NCBI GenBank assembly: GCA_035295985.1
Contig: DATHBT010000244.1
Location: 1-17,128, forward strand
DNA length: 17,128 nucleotides
Direction of reading: 5' to 3'
Origin: JAIVGV01 sp035295985
GTDB lineage: Bacteria > Acidobacteriota > Blastocatellia > Pyrinomonadales > Pyrinomonadaceae
Every line of letters starts with the position of its first letter. The first letter of the stretch is position 1. A program made the position numbers and the translations under genes. The notes under the pieces were generated by a model. It saw only the letters and a program-made list of their open reading frames with translations. It was not told the DNA's origin and made no database searches. Shown piece after piece: positions 1 through 7,845 of this stretch.

Positions 1-541
1 GTTCGCGCCCGCCCGCCTCGGCGGGCCGCTCGCGGCGGATGAAGAAGTTGGGGTCGATGTGCTCCTCGATGGAGAGGACGGAGTCGAGGAATTTTTCCAC
101 GGTCTTGCGGCCGTACCTGAACTCGTACTCGGCCATGCGCCCGGCGTGGGTGGAGACCGACTCGACCATGCGGCGGTTGGTCTTCGAGAAGTAGGCGTTG
201 TTCCTGAAGAAGTCTGTGTGGCCGAGGACGTGTGCGATGACGAGCTTATTCTGGACGGGGCTGTTGGTCTCCATCAGGAAGCCGTAGGACGGGTTGGTGT
301 TGATGACGACCTCGTAGATTTTCGACAGCCCGAAGTCGTACATCGTCTTCATGCGGTGGTAGGCCTTGCCGAAAGACCAGTGCGAGTAGCGGCCGGGCAG
401 TGCGTAGGAGCCGATCTCGTACATGACCGTGGCCGGCACGATCTCGAAGCGCGTGGGGAACGGGTCGAGTCCGAATCGTCGGGCGATCTCCCAGATCTGT
501 TCGAGGGCGCGTTCGAGGTCTTTTATCTCGCGATCTTCCAT
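1..541 (-). CDS. spoVR: SpoVR family protein (N-terminal 180 residues; C-terminus outside window)
   Basis: Reading the minus strand from the ATG at 541 gives an open frame to the window edge that begins MEDREIKDLERALEQIWEIA. It contains the conserved SpoVR stretches FEIVPATVMYEIGSYALPGR, YSHWSFGKAYHRMKTMYDFG, INTNPSYGFLMETNSPVQNK and AHVLGHTDFFRNNAYF. SpoVR (YcgB in E. coli) is a cytosolic protein of roughly 450-510 residues, needed for spore cortex formation in Bacillus but widespread in non-sporulating bacteria, where it accompanies PrkA and YeaH/YhbH. Its biochemical activity is not settled. Both partners lie upstream on the same strand (DUF444 at 5653, prkA at 8306) but are separated from it by the receptor and TPR genes. 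The Shine-Dalgarno signal is weak (GGAC about 9 nt upstream). A terminator-like hairpin at 678-709 suggests it has its own promoter. The C-terminal half cannot be judged. Confidence 0.93.
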   Translation of the reverse strand, partial: MEDREIKDLERALEQIWEIARRFGLDPFPTRFEIVPATVMYEIGSYALPGRYSHWSFGKAYHRMKTMYDFGLSKIYEVVINTNPSYGFLMETNSPVQNKLVIAHVLGHTDFFRNNAYFSKTNRRMVESVSTHAGRMAEYEFRYGRKTVEKFLDSVLSIEEHIDPNFFIRRERPAEAGGRE

Positions 542-677
542 GCGGCCATTGTCCGCCCGCGCGCGCCCGCGCCGCAAGTCTTATCTTTCGGCGCTACGGC
601 CGCGCGGCCGGCGACCGCGGATCGGATAGCGGTCGTGTGAGGGGCCGTCCCGCGCGCAGGGTAAAGAGCAGGCCCGC

Positions 678-709
678 AAAAGAGAGGCCCGGCGGCGCGG
701 CCGGGCCTC
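678..709 (-). terminator. Rho-independent terminator downstream of the TPR gene
   Basis: A perfect 10-bp GC stem (684-693 with 700-709, 6-nt loop GGCGCG) is followed on the minus strand by TCTTTTG. It starts 28 nt after the TPR stop codon. The T-tract is short, so termination may be partial. It separates the TPR gene from spoVR. The rest of 542-736 shows no gene and no convincing -35/-10 pair for spoVR. Confidence 0.65.
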
Positions 710-736
710 ATCACTTCCGCGCGAGCGCGGCCTGTT

Positions 737-1825
737 TCACTTCCTGTCGCGCAACTGCTTGACGGTCTCGCGCACGCGCGCGGCGTCGGGCGCGTCGGGG
801 GCGAGGCGCAGGTAGGTTTCGAGGTGTTCGGCCGCGCGGCGGTGGTCGCGCCTGGCCCAGTAGATGCCGCCGAGGTAGTAGTGGGCCGCGGGCGACAGGG
901 CGTCCTTGGCGGCGGCGGCGCGCAGCAGTTCGCGCTCGGCCTCGCCCAACTCCTGCCGGCGGATGAGCGCGCGGCCGAGGTAGAGGCGCGCGAGCGATGA
1001 CGACTCGTTCTCCCTCAGCGCGCGGCGGAGCTGCGCCTCGGCCTCCCCGAACTCGCCCGCGTCGAAGAGGGCGACGCCGCAGCCGACTAGCGCGGCGTAG
1101 TCGTCGGGATCGAGGCGGAGGGCGGCGCGGAACGCCTCGGCCGCCTTGTCGGGCCGCTCGATCTTCAGGTAGAGAGCGCCCATCTCGCCGAGCGCGAGCG
1201 CGAACCGCGGGTGGGCGTCGACGGCCGCGCGAAGCTCCTCGATGGCCCTCTCGTGCTCGCCCGCGCGGGCGAGCGCCTGCGCCTTCTGGTAGCGCTCGAG
1301 CGCGGGCTTGGGCACGGAGGCGAGCGCGGCGCTGACGACCTCCGCGCGCCCCTCCCCCGCACCGGCGCGCTTCGGCCTCAGGTAAATCTGCAGGGTGACG
1401 GGGCGCGAGACGGGCATCGAGATGGTCTCGCGCCTCCTGGTCGTGATGTTGACCGGCTCGACGAAGACCGACTCGGTGTGCGTCTCGTAATTGTCGCCGC
1501 CCTCGACGACGACGGTGTAGCTGCCCGGCCTGAGCGCGCCGAACTTGAAGGTCCCGTTCGAGTCCGTGTAAACGCTCAGCTCGCCGGAGCCGGTGCTCTC
1601 GAGCCTCACCTTCAGCCGGAGGTCGGCGCGGTTGCCGGAGGGCGTGAACAGGCGGCCCTGTATGACGTGGCGCCCGCCGGTGCCGGTGATGTCGGTGCCG
1701 CCGACCTGCGCCGGGGCGGCCGGCGCGGCGAGCAGCAGCGCCGGGAGGCAGGCGAGCAGCGCGAGTAGGAAGGATATGGGCGACGGGAGGGCGCGGGCGG
1801 CAAACTTTCGCGGCGGTGTGAACAT
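737..1825 (-). CDS. Exported TPR protein with N-terminal carboxypeptidase-regulatory-like domain
   Basis: This 362-residue protein starts at MFTPPRKF. I chose this ATG because GAGG lies 4 nt upstream and a signal peptide follows directly (hydrophobic residues about 14-35, likely signal peptidase I site APA/Q near 39-40). The frame is open further upstream to 1906, but that part looks non-coding. Residues about 52-150 form a beta-rich module with the TDSNGTFKFGALRPGSYTVV signature of CarboxypepD_reg-like domains. Residues about 175-345 form five TPR units (for example AAEAFRAALRLDPDDYAALV). Such proteins are usually periplasmic or surface scaffolds, and no catalytic motif is visible. The upstream receptor carries the same kind of N-terminal domain, so the two could work together at the envelope; that is inference. 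The gene lies just after a strong terminator, so it probably has its own start site within 1826-1906, which I could not define. Confidence 0.85.
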   Translation of the reverse strand: MFTPPRKFAARALPSPISFLLALLACLPALLLAAPAAPAQVGGTDITGTGGRHVIQGRLFTPSGNRADLRLKVRLESTGSGELSVYTDSNGTFKFGALRPGSYTVVVEGGDNYETHTESVFVEPVNITTRRRETISMPVSRPVTLQIYLRPKRAGAGEGRAEVVSAALASVPKPALERYQKAQALARAGEHERAIEELRAAVDAHPRFALALGEMGALYLKIERPDKAAEAFRAALRLDPDDYAALVGCGVALFDAGEFGEAEAQLRRALRENESSSLARLYLGRALIRRQELGEAERELLRAAAAKDALSPAAHYYLGGIYWARRDHRRAAEHLETYLRLAPDAPDAARVRETVKQLRDRK

Positions 1826-1906
1826 AACGCCTCGCTGATTAGAACCCCCTTCGCGGCGGGGGAGACGGTCGTTCGCTGTATGGGCCTGGGGGCCGAAGGA
1901 TAACAC

Positions 1907-1942
1907 AAAAAAAGGGGGGGGCGCTGACTAACGCGCCCCCCC
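1907..1942 (-). terminator. Strong Rho-independent terminator of the TonB-dependent receptor gene
   Basis: A 10-bp stem (1915-1924 with 1933-1942) made almost only of G:C pairs encloses an 8-nt loop. On the minus strand it is followed by a run of seven T (complement of 1907-1913). It begins 38 nt beyond the receptor stop codon. This is the clearest intrinsic terminator in the window. Confidence 0.9.
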
Positions 1943-1979
1943 GAAAGACTACCGCGCGGCGCGCGCGGGAGTGTGCAGT

Positions 1980-4900
1980 TTAGAAGCTGAACTTCACACC
2001 GAGGCGCAGCGCGGACGGGAACTGGAAGATCTGCCCCTGCCCGTAGAACGGGTTGTTGAACTGGATGAACTGGGCACCGGGGATGCCGCTGTTGATCCTG
2101 AGCGTCTGATCCTGCGTCAGCGCGCGCTGCGTGTTGGTCACGTTGAACCAGTCGGCCTGGAAGCGGAGCTGCCGGTTCTCGCCGAACTGGATCGGGTAGT
2201 ACACGCCGAGGTCGAGGTTGTAGGTCGTCGGCGTGCGGTTGCGGCCCGTCACGGGGTTGATCGCGGTGCCGCGCGGCACGTCGAAGCCCTCGTTGTTGCC
2301 GTAGAGGAAGTGCGGGATCAGCGAGTCGAACGGGCGGCCCGACTGGACGCGGAACGAAGCGCTGGTCATCAGCTTGAACGGCCACTGGTAGCTGCCGTCA
2401 AGCTTGAACTGGTGCGGGCGGTCGTTCGGGAGCCGCCCGTAGGTGTTCGGCAGCAGCTCGGGCAGGTCGAACAAGCTGGTGATGTTCGGGTCCGCCTGGC
2501 CGTTGTCGTTGCGGAACAGCCCCTCGTAGTTGCCGATCAGGCTGGAGTACACGTACGAGGAGATGAACTGGTAGTTGTTCGAGAAGCGCTTCGTGGCCGT
2601 GAACTCGAGCGCGCGGTAGTAGCGGCGCGCGCGGCCGAAGATGTCGCCGCGGCCGAGCAGGAACGCGCGCTCTTCTTCGGAGAGCGGGCCCTGCTGCTCG
2701 ATGAGCGGGATGATCTGCTCGATGGTGGTCTCGCCCGGGTTGAAGAGGAAGTAGGTGTGGCCGTCGTCGAACGAGCCGTCCTCGACGACCGAGTCCTGGT
2801 TGCGGTAGATGCCGCGGAAACCGAGCGCGAAGCCGCGGGCGACCTCGTACTCGACGCCGGCCGTCCACTCGTAAACGTCCTGCGGCTTGAGGCCCTCGGG
2901 GCCGGGCGTGGCGTGGCAGCCGAGGCAGCCGAGGCCGGCGGCCGTGCCCTGGAGCAGGACGGCGCCGGGAGCGCCGTTCAGGCGGCTGATGTTGGCGTTG
3001 CGGTCGAGCTGGATGTCGTCGCCGCCGGCGCGCACGTTGATGTCGAGCGGGATCGGAGTCTCGATGAAGCGCGCGAAGTTGGCGAACACCTTGCCGCGGC
3101 CCTCACCCGTGAAGTCCCAGATGAAGCCGAGGCGCGGCTGCAGGTTGTCCTTGAACCTGTTGAACTTCAGGTAGTCAGACTGGGTGCCGTAGGACTGCTG
3201 GTAGTCCCAGCGCGCCCCGAGGTTGAGCGTGATGTTGCGGGTGACCTTGAAGTCGTCCTGGACGTAGAAGCTCTGCGTGTTCGTCGTCGTCGGCTCGCCG
3301 TTCGTGTTCAAGACGAAGTCGCGGATGCGCACGCTGGAGAGGACGAGGAACGGGTTAGTGCCCAACTCCGTCGAGGTCAGGGCGGCGTTCGTCGAGGCCG
3401 ACGTGATGCCGGCCGGGGCCTGCCCCGCGCTGATGATGGCGTTGACGCGGGTCGTCAGCGCGGCGGCCGGGCAGGCGACGTTGGAACCCTGCACGGTGCA
3501 GACGCCGAAGTTGTTGGTGATGCGGTAGCCGAACGGGAACTCGGTGGCCGGGTGGTCGGCGCCCGCCTCCTGGCCGTTCGGGTCGGCCAGGGTCAGGGCC
3601 GGGCCGGTCGGCCGGGTCAGGATGTTGTAGCGGTTCTGGGCCAGTTCGAGGCCGTACTTGAAGGTGTGCTTGCCCCAGACGTTCTGGAAGCGCGCCTGGC
3701 CCTCGACACGGTCGCGATCCTGCTGCGAGAAGAGGCCGAAGCCCTGGCGGATGAAGTTGCGCTCGAGCGAGGTCGCGCCGCGGCCGTCGATGTAGGCGAG
3801 CTGCAGGGCGCCGCTAGCCCCGACGGGGACGGTCGCGGTCGTGTTGACCGGGCTGAGGATGTTGCTGCCGCTGCGGACGGCAAAGTTGTCGGCGATGAGC
3901 GGCACGTCGGTGCTGCCCTCGGGGATGGTGTTGGCGCGCTGCAGGTGCAGGCCGAAGGAGAATTCGCCGGTGAACGTCGGCGAGAAGGTGGAGTTCAGGC
4001 GCGCCGTGTAGTTCGAGCCGCCCGTCTCGACCCTGCCCCGGAAGCTCTGCGGGTCGGCGCCGAAGCCGGAGCCGCCGAAGAGGAAGCCTTCCTGCTTGGT
4101 GTAGTCGCCGAAGGTCGAGAAGTTGAAGACGTGATTCTGGTTGATGCCCCACGTGATCTTGCCCGCGTAGAAGGGCGTCGTGATCTTGTTCTCGACGGGC
4201 TGGAGGAACGTCTGCGTCAGGTAGAAGTTCTTGCGGCGTTGCGGGTTGAAGGCGCCGAAGAACCAGAGCTTGTCCTTGATGATCGGGCCGCCGATGTCGA
4301 AGCCGGCGTCAACCTCGGAGAAGCCGTTCGGGGCCGAGCCGGTGAACGGAATGGCCGACGACTTGACCTCGCGGACGAAGCTCTCCGGGGTGAAGAAGAG
4401 GAACGCGTCGCCGTGGAACTCGTTCGAGCCGCTCTTCGTCACGACGTTGAAGATGCCGCCCGTCGACTTGCCGTACTCGGCGCTGATGCCGCCGGTCTTG
4501 ATCTCGATCTCCTGCACGAACTCGAACGGGAGGTTCGCGCCCGAGCCGCCGAAGGCCGGGTCGGTGACGGTCACGCCGTCGAGGATGTAGTTGTTCTCGG
4601 GGCCGGAGGAGCCGCCGACCGACGGGTCGCGGTCGCGGCCCGAGGCGTCGCGCAGGCCCGAGCGGGTGACGGTCGGCGCGATCGTGTAGAGCGACTGCAC
4701 GGTGCGCTGCGTCGGGAAGTTGGAGAACTGCTCGGTCGAGATGTTGGTGCCGGTCGTGTTGGTCGTCACGTCGATGTTCGCGCCGGAAGTGGCCGTGACT
4801 TCGACGGTCTCGGTCGTGCCGGCCGGCCGGAGCGTGACCGCCACGGCCGAGGTCCTTGAGAGGTTGACTTCCACGTCCGTCCGCTCGAAGGCCGCGAAGC

Positions 4901-5168
4901 CCCTGTCGGCCGCGACGGAGACCGTGTAGCGGCCCGGCGGGATGTTCGGGATGCGGTAGACGCCCTCGTCGTTGGTGACGGCCGTCTGCGCGCGGATCAT
5001 GTTCGAGCCGCTCACCGTGACGGTGACGCCCGGAACGGCCGCGCCGTTGACGTCAATGACCGTGCCCTCAATCGAGCCGGTCGTCGAGGTCTGCGCCGCC
5101 GCGCCGAACGTGAACAGCGACAGGCACAGGGCCAGCATCGCCGTGGTAAATCGCAAAGATGTTCTCAT
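1980..5168 (-). CDS. TonB-dependent receptor, Oar-like, with N-terminal carboxypeptidase-regulatory domain
   Basis: This 1062-residue outer-membrane protein has a signal peptide at 1-25 (cleavage likely FGAAA/Q), a carboxypeptidase-regulatory-like domain at about 31-115 (SIEGTVIDVNGAAVPGVTVT ... YRIPNIPPGRYTV), a plug domain at about 140-250 (ENNYILDGVTV, EIEIKTGGISAEYGKSTGGI, VTKSGSNEFHG) and a beta-barrel to the end. The last residues RLGVKFSF carry the terminal aromatic expected of an outer-membrane assembly signal. Oar-like receptors are abundant in Acidobacteriota and Myxococcota and take up large substrates or serve in adhesion; the substrate here is unknown. Residues 748-752 read CLGCH, a c-type haem motif, just before the LKPQDVYEWTAGVEYE barrel element and probably in a surface loop. 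Another Cys pair (GVCTVQGSNVAC) could form a disulfide. AAAGGA precedes the ATG by about 9 nt. There is no adjacent tonB/exbBD. Confidence 0.95.
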   Translation of the reverse strand: MRTSLRFTTAMLALCLSLFTFGAAAQTSTTGSIEGTVIDVNGAAVPGVTVTVSGSNMIRAQTAVTNDEGVYRIPNIPPGRYTVSVAADRGFAAFERTDVEVNLSRTSAVAVTLRPAGTTETVEVTATSGANIDVTTNTTGTNISTEQFSNFPTQRTVQSLYTIAPTVTRSGLRDASGRDRDPSVGGSSGPENNYILDGVTVTDPAFGGSGANLPFEFVQEIEIKTGGISAEYGKSTGGIFNVVTKSGSNEFHGDAFLFFTPESFVREVKSSAIPFTGSAPNGFSEVDAGFDIGGPIIKDKLWFFGAFNPQRRKNFYLTQTFLQPVENKITTPFYAGKITWGINQNHVFNFSTFGDYTKQEGFLFGGSGFGADPQSFRGRVETGGSNYTARLNSTFSPTFTGEFSFGLHLQRANTIPEGSTDVPLIADNFAVRSGSNILSPVNTTATVPVGASGALQLAYIDGRGATSLERNFIRQGFGLFSQQDRDRVEGQARFQNVWGKHTFKYGLELAQNRYNILTRPTGPALTLADPNGQEAGADHPATEFPFGYRITNNFGVCTVQGSNVACPAAALTTRVNAIISAGQAPAGITSASTNAALTSTELGTNPFLVLSSVRIRDFVLNTNGEPTTTNTQSFYVQDDFKVTRNITLNLGARWDYQQSYGTQSDYLKFNRFKDNLQPRLGFIWDFTGEGRGKVFANFARFIETPIPLDINVRAGGDDIQLDRNANISRLNGAPGAVLLQGTAAGLGCLGCHATPGPEGLKPQDVYEWTAGVEYEVARGFALGFRGIYRNQDSVVEDGSFDDGHTYFLFNPGETTIEQIIPLIEQQGPLSEEERAFLLGRGDIFGRARRYYRALEFTATKRFSNNYQFISSYVYSSLIGNYEGLFRNDNGQADPNITSLFDLPELLPNTYGRLPNDRPHQFKLDGSYQWPFKLMTSASFRVQSGRPFDSLIPHFLYGNNEGFDVPRGTAINPVTGRNRTPTTYNLDLGVYYPIQFGENRQLRFQADWFNVTNTQRALTQDQTLRINSGIPGAQFIQFNNPFYGQGQIFQFPSALRLGVKFSF

Positions 5169-5224
5169 GCCGAGAATTCCTTTCGTTTATTCCGAGGTAT
5201 TTCTCTGGTTAGTTGACATTTGGA

Positions 5225-5253
5225 GACATAACACTGCTAAACCCTTTAGGCAA
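5225..5253 (-). promoter_or_regulatory. Candidate promoter of the TonB-dependent receptor
   Basis: On the minus strand TTGCCT (5248-5253) is separated by 17 nt from TATGTC (5225-5230), which is preceded by TG one base upstream (extended -10 form). The predicted start is about 50 nt before the ATG. The stretch 5160-5260 is visibly AT-richer than its surroundings, which supports a promoter here. The individual boxes match only moderately. Confidence 0.35.
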
Positions 5254-5376
5254 TTACAGTACCAGACGGGGCCTACCGCGGAACCTGCCCGGCCGCAGCG
5301 GAAACGGCAATGTTTACGGGCCATTGGAGCGGCAGGTCAGCCCGCCCGCCAGACAGCCCGGCCGGCGGTCGGCCAG

Positions 5377-5416
5377 CCATCGAATTTTTTTGGATTTTCT
5401 CCAAATTTTCGGATGG
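5377..5416. repeat. AT-rich nested inverted repeat
   Basis: Outer arms CCATCGAA (5377-5384) and TTCGGATGG (5408-5416) pair with one bulged G. Inside them TTTGGA (5389-5394) and TCCAAA (5400-5405) pair around TTTTC. It is an AT-rich island in a very GC-rich background. It could be a protein-binding site or a weak terminator on the plus strand (TTTTC follows the inner stem). The function is unknown. Confidence 0.5.
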
Positions 5417-5652
5417 AACGCCTCCGCGGGATTCTGCGGTCGCTCCGCCGCAGGGGCCGGGAGCTATCCTCTGGCGGTTCGGACAGACTGGGGGAATTGA
5501 TCGCGGCAGGCGTGGCGGTGTAAGGAGCCGCGGTTCTGGCCGGGCTGCGAATATTTCCTCGTGGCGGCCGGACTTCGAGCCAATCGGCGAGGATGAGCGC
5601 GGCGCCGGGCGCCCACACACAACCCCCGCCCGCCGCCGTCCCGCCGGGAACC

Positions 5653-6816
5653 CTAAGCTTCGATGCCGCGCGCTCCGAAGAACTGTTTGAGCGCGGGGTA
5701 CACGTCCTCGCGCTCGTCGATGCGGACGCCGATGAAGCGATCCTTGCGCTTGAGCCTGTCCTTGAAGATCGAGAGGAGCGCGCCCGAGGAGCGGCGGTAG
5801 CCGCCCGCGCCCTCCTCGCCGATCTCGCCGTAGCCGAAGAGGTTGCAGGTCTGGATCAGCTCGTCGGCGAGGCGGACGGCGTCCTCGTTGTCCGAGTAGT
5901 AGTTGTCGCCGTCGGAGAAGTGGAACGGGTAGACGTTCCAGGCCGAAGGCGGGAAGCGATCCCGGATGATATCGAGCGCGAGCTGGTAGGCGGATGATAC
6001 GACCGTCCCGCCCGACTCGCCCTGCGTGAAGAACTGCTCCTCGTTGACCTCGCGCGCCTCCGTGTGGTGCGAGATGAAGACGATCTCGACGTTGTCGTAC
6101 TTCGTCCGCAGGAACCGCACCATCCAGAAGTAGAAGGAGCGCGCGATGTACTTCTTGAACTCGCCCATCGAGCCCGACACGTCCATCATCGAGATGACGA
6201 CGGCGTTCGACTCGTAGCGGTTCGTCTCCTCCCAGGTCTTGAAACGAAGGTCTTCCTTTTTGACGTTGCCGAAGCGCGCGGCCTTCGACTCGCGGGCGTT
6301 GCGCTTGATGTTCTCCATGATCATGCGCCGCTTGTCGAGGTTCGCCATCACGCCGGTGCGGCGGATTTCGTTGAAGCGCGTCGTCTTAGCGGGCACGGCC
6401 TTCTTGGCCTTCTCTTCGAGGAACGGGAGACTCAGGTCTTCGAAGATGAGCGCGGCCAGCTCGTCGATATTGATCTCGGCCTCGTAGTACTCGCCCCCGC
6501 CCTCGCCGCCGGCCGGCCCGCTCCCCGACCCCTGCCCGCCGCCCTGGCTCTCGCGCCCGATCACGTCGCCGACGCTAGTCTTCCCGTCGCCCTGCCCGAC
6601 GTGCTTTTTCTTGCGGTGGTCGAAGCGGAACTTGTACTCGTCGAGCGAGCGGATGGGGACGCGCACGATGCGGCGGCCGTCCGAGAGGATGATCGACTCG
6701 TTCGAGACGATGGAGCCGAGGTTCTTGCGGATCGCCTCGCGGACGCGCTCCTTGTGCCGCTCCTGATCGATGATGCCTTTGCGCTGGAGCGACCAGTCGT
6801 TGCGCTGGACGGACAT
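5653..6816 (-). CDS. yhbH: YeaH/YhbH family protein (DUF444), vWA-like
   Basis: This 387-residue protein is close to the length of Bacillus YhbH. It has a basic N-terminus (about 10-75, including RIVRVPIRSLDEYKFRFD), a Gly-rich linker at 91-108, a helical middle region, and a C-terminal von Willebrand A-like domain. The MIDAS metal-site motif is DVSGSMG (Asp212, Ser214, Ser216), with GGT at 269-271 and HFSDGDN around Asp302 as the other loops. The family is cytosolic and is encoded with PrkA and SpoVR; E. coli YeaH works with the kinase YeaG in stress and starvation adaptation. The ATG at 6816 has AGGGGGA about 9 nt upstream. It follows the hydrolase gene by 27 nt, so the two are probably cotranscribed. 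In many genomes DUF444 directly follows prkA, but here two genes lie between them. Confidence 0.95.
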   Translation of the reverse strand: MSVQRNDWSLQRKGIIDQERHKERVREAIRKNLGSIVSNESIILSDGRRIVRVPIRSLDEYKFRFDHRKKKHVGQGDGKTSVGDVIGRESQGGGQGSGSGPAGGEGGGEYYEAEINIDELAALIFEDLSLPFLEEKAKKAVPAKTTRFNEIRRTGVMANLDKRRMIMENIKRNARESKAARFGNVKKEDLRFKTWEETNRYESNAVVISMMDVSGSMGEFKKYIARSFYFWMVRFLRTKYDNVEIVFISHHTEAREVNEEQFFTQGESGGTVVSSAYQLALDIIRDRFPPSAWNVYPFHFSDGDNYYSDNEDAVRLADELIQTCNLFGYGEIGEEGAGGYRRSSGALLSIFKDRLKRKDRFIGVRIDEREDVYPALKQFFGARGIEA

Positions 6817-6843
6817 CTTTTTTCGTCCCCCTACGGAAAACTT

Positions 6844-7845
6844 TCAGATCGCGCCCGCGACCCGTTCGCCGCGGCAGAAGGCGGCGACGGTTTCGACGAA
6901 CAGTTGCGGGCACTCCTCCTGCGGCAGGTGGCCGCAACGTTCGATTGTCAGCAGCCGAGAATCCGGTATCAGCCGCCTCAGCGTCTCGCCGTGGCGCGGC
7001 GGCGTGTCAGCGTCGCCTTCGCCCCAGACGAGCAGCGTCGGCTGGCTAATCCTCTCGGCCTCGCGCTCGACGCGGCCCGCGCTCCAGCCGCGCACGGTGC
7101 TGATGACGGCGCGCTGCGCGTCGGACGCGCGCAGCGGCAGGTGGCGGCCCGCGATGCGCCGCTCCTCCGCGAGAGCGTCGCCGTTCTTCGCGGCGCGGCG
7201 GCCGAGCTTTCGCCGGATGACGTAACGCGCGTCGAGCAGCGGCGGCGCGAGCAGTTCGCCCAGGCCCCGCAGGGCGACGAGCCGCAGCACCGGGTGGCGC
7301 TTGAGTTCGTCGTTGCAGACCGCGCCGACCAGCACCAGCCGCCCGACCCGTCCGGGCCAATCGAGCGCGCACACGGCCGCCACGGCCGCGCCGTAGGAGC
7401 TGCCGACCAGCGTCGCCCGCTCGATCCCAAGCTCGTCCAACAGGCCGATGATCGCGCGGGCCTGCGCCTCTATGGTGTACTCGCCGTCCGCGGGCTTGCC
7501 CGAAAACCCGAAGCCGACGAGGTCTGGCGCGACGACGCGGAGGCCGCGCTCCGCGAGCGGCAACAGCACGTCGCGCCAGACGAAATTCGACACGAGGAAG
7601 CCGTGAATCAGCACGACCGCCGGAGCGTTCGCGTCGCCGGCCTCCTGGTAGTGCAATCGCACGCCGCCGACATCGGCGAAGCGCGAGCGGTCGGGGTGGT
7701 GCAAGCCCGCGGCGTGCTCCCGCCAGTCGAGCGTGAGCGGGCGCGACAAACGGTGCGCCGCGAGCGCCACACCCGCCAGCGCGAACCCACCTGCGAACCA
7801 GTAACGCTTCTTCACGATCGAAATCCCGCTCCGCAAATCACCCAC
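6844..7845 (-). CDS. Membrane-anchored alpha/beta hydrolase
   Basis: This is a 333-residue alpha/beta hydrolase-fold protein. A hydrophobic N-terminal segment (about 16-30, preceded by KKR) suggests a membrane anchor or signal sequence. The fold markers are in order: VVLIHGF with the oxyanion HG at 81-82, APDLVGFGFSGKP at about 106-118, the nucleophile elbow GSSYG (Ser150), a likely acid in WGEGDADTP (Asp278 or Asp280), and His306 in CGHLPQEE. The substrate cannot be read from sequence; epoxide hydrolases, haloperoxidase-like enzymes and esterases all share this pattern. The GTG at 7845 overlaps the upstream gene by 8 nt, suggesting translational coupling. A GTG at 7815 (VKKRYWFAGG) is an equally good start and places the basic residues directly before the anchor. 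DUF444 follows 27 nt later, a link that is suggestive but not proof of a shared role. Confidence 0.88.
   Translation of the reverse strand: MGDLRSGISIVKKRYWFAGGFALAGVALAAHRLSRPLTLDWREHAAGLHHPDRSRFADVGGVRLHYQEAGDANAPAVVLIHGFLVSNFVWRDVLLPLAERGLRVVAPDLVGFGFSGKPADGEYTIEAQARAIIGLLDELGIERATLVGSSYGAAVAAVCALDWPGRVGRLVLVGAVCNDELKRHPVLRLVALRGLGELLAPPLLDARYVIRRKLGRRAAKNGDALAEERRIAGRHLPLRASDAQRAVISTVRGWSAGRVEREAERISQPTLLVWGEGDADTPPRHGETLRRLIPDSRLLTIERCGHLPQEECPQLFVETVAAFCRGERVAGAI

Larger units (their letters stand above)
5169..5652. other. 484-bp non-coding region between DUF444 and receptor genes
   Basis: No convincing gene is present. Open frames on both strands are Pro/Arg/Gly-rich and lack recognisable motifs or ribosome binding sites. 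The region holds the candidate receptor promoter near 5225-5253, an AT-rich imperfect inverted repeat at 5377-5416, and a 6-bp GC hairpin just right of it. No T-tract terminator is visible after the DUF444 stop, so that transcript may run into this region. Confidence 0.6.

Noticed and set aside
1748..1759. LLAC lipobox-like string in the TPR protein signal peptide.
   Set aside because: The Cys is followed by a long hydrophobic run, so signal peptidase I cleavage near residue 39 fits better.
1826..1906. Extended start for the TPR protein at 1906.
   Set aside because: It would begin at the T-tract of the receptor terminator and push the signal peptide 27 residues inward.
1971..4859. A 962-codon open frame on the plus strand, antisense to the TonB-dependent receptor.
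   Set aside because: It is rich in Val, Glu, Arg, Ala and Asp with no motifs, which is typical of the antisense frame of a GC-rich gene. The minus-strand receptor is unmistakable.
5213..5218. Perfect TTGACA on the plus strand, suggesting a rightward promoter.
   Set aside because: There is no acceptable -10 box at 16-18 nt and no plus-strand gene to its right before 11753.
5310..5690. Plus-strand 126-codon frame in the gap between DUF444 and the receptor.
   Set aside because: The composition is Pro/Arg/Gly-rich without motifs, there is no ribosome binding site, and it runs into the DUF444 gene.
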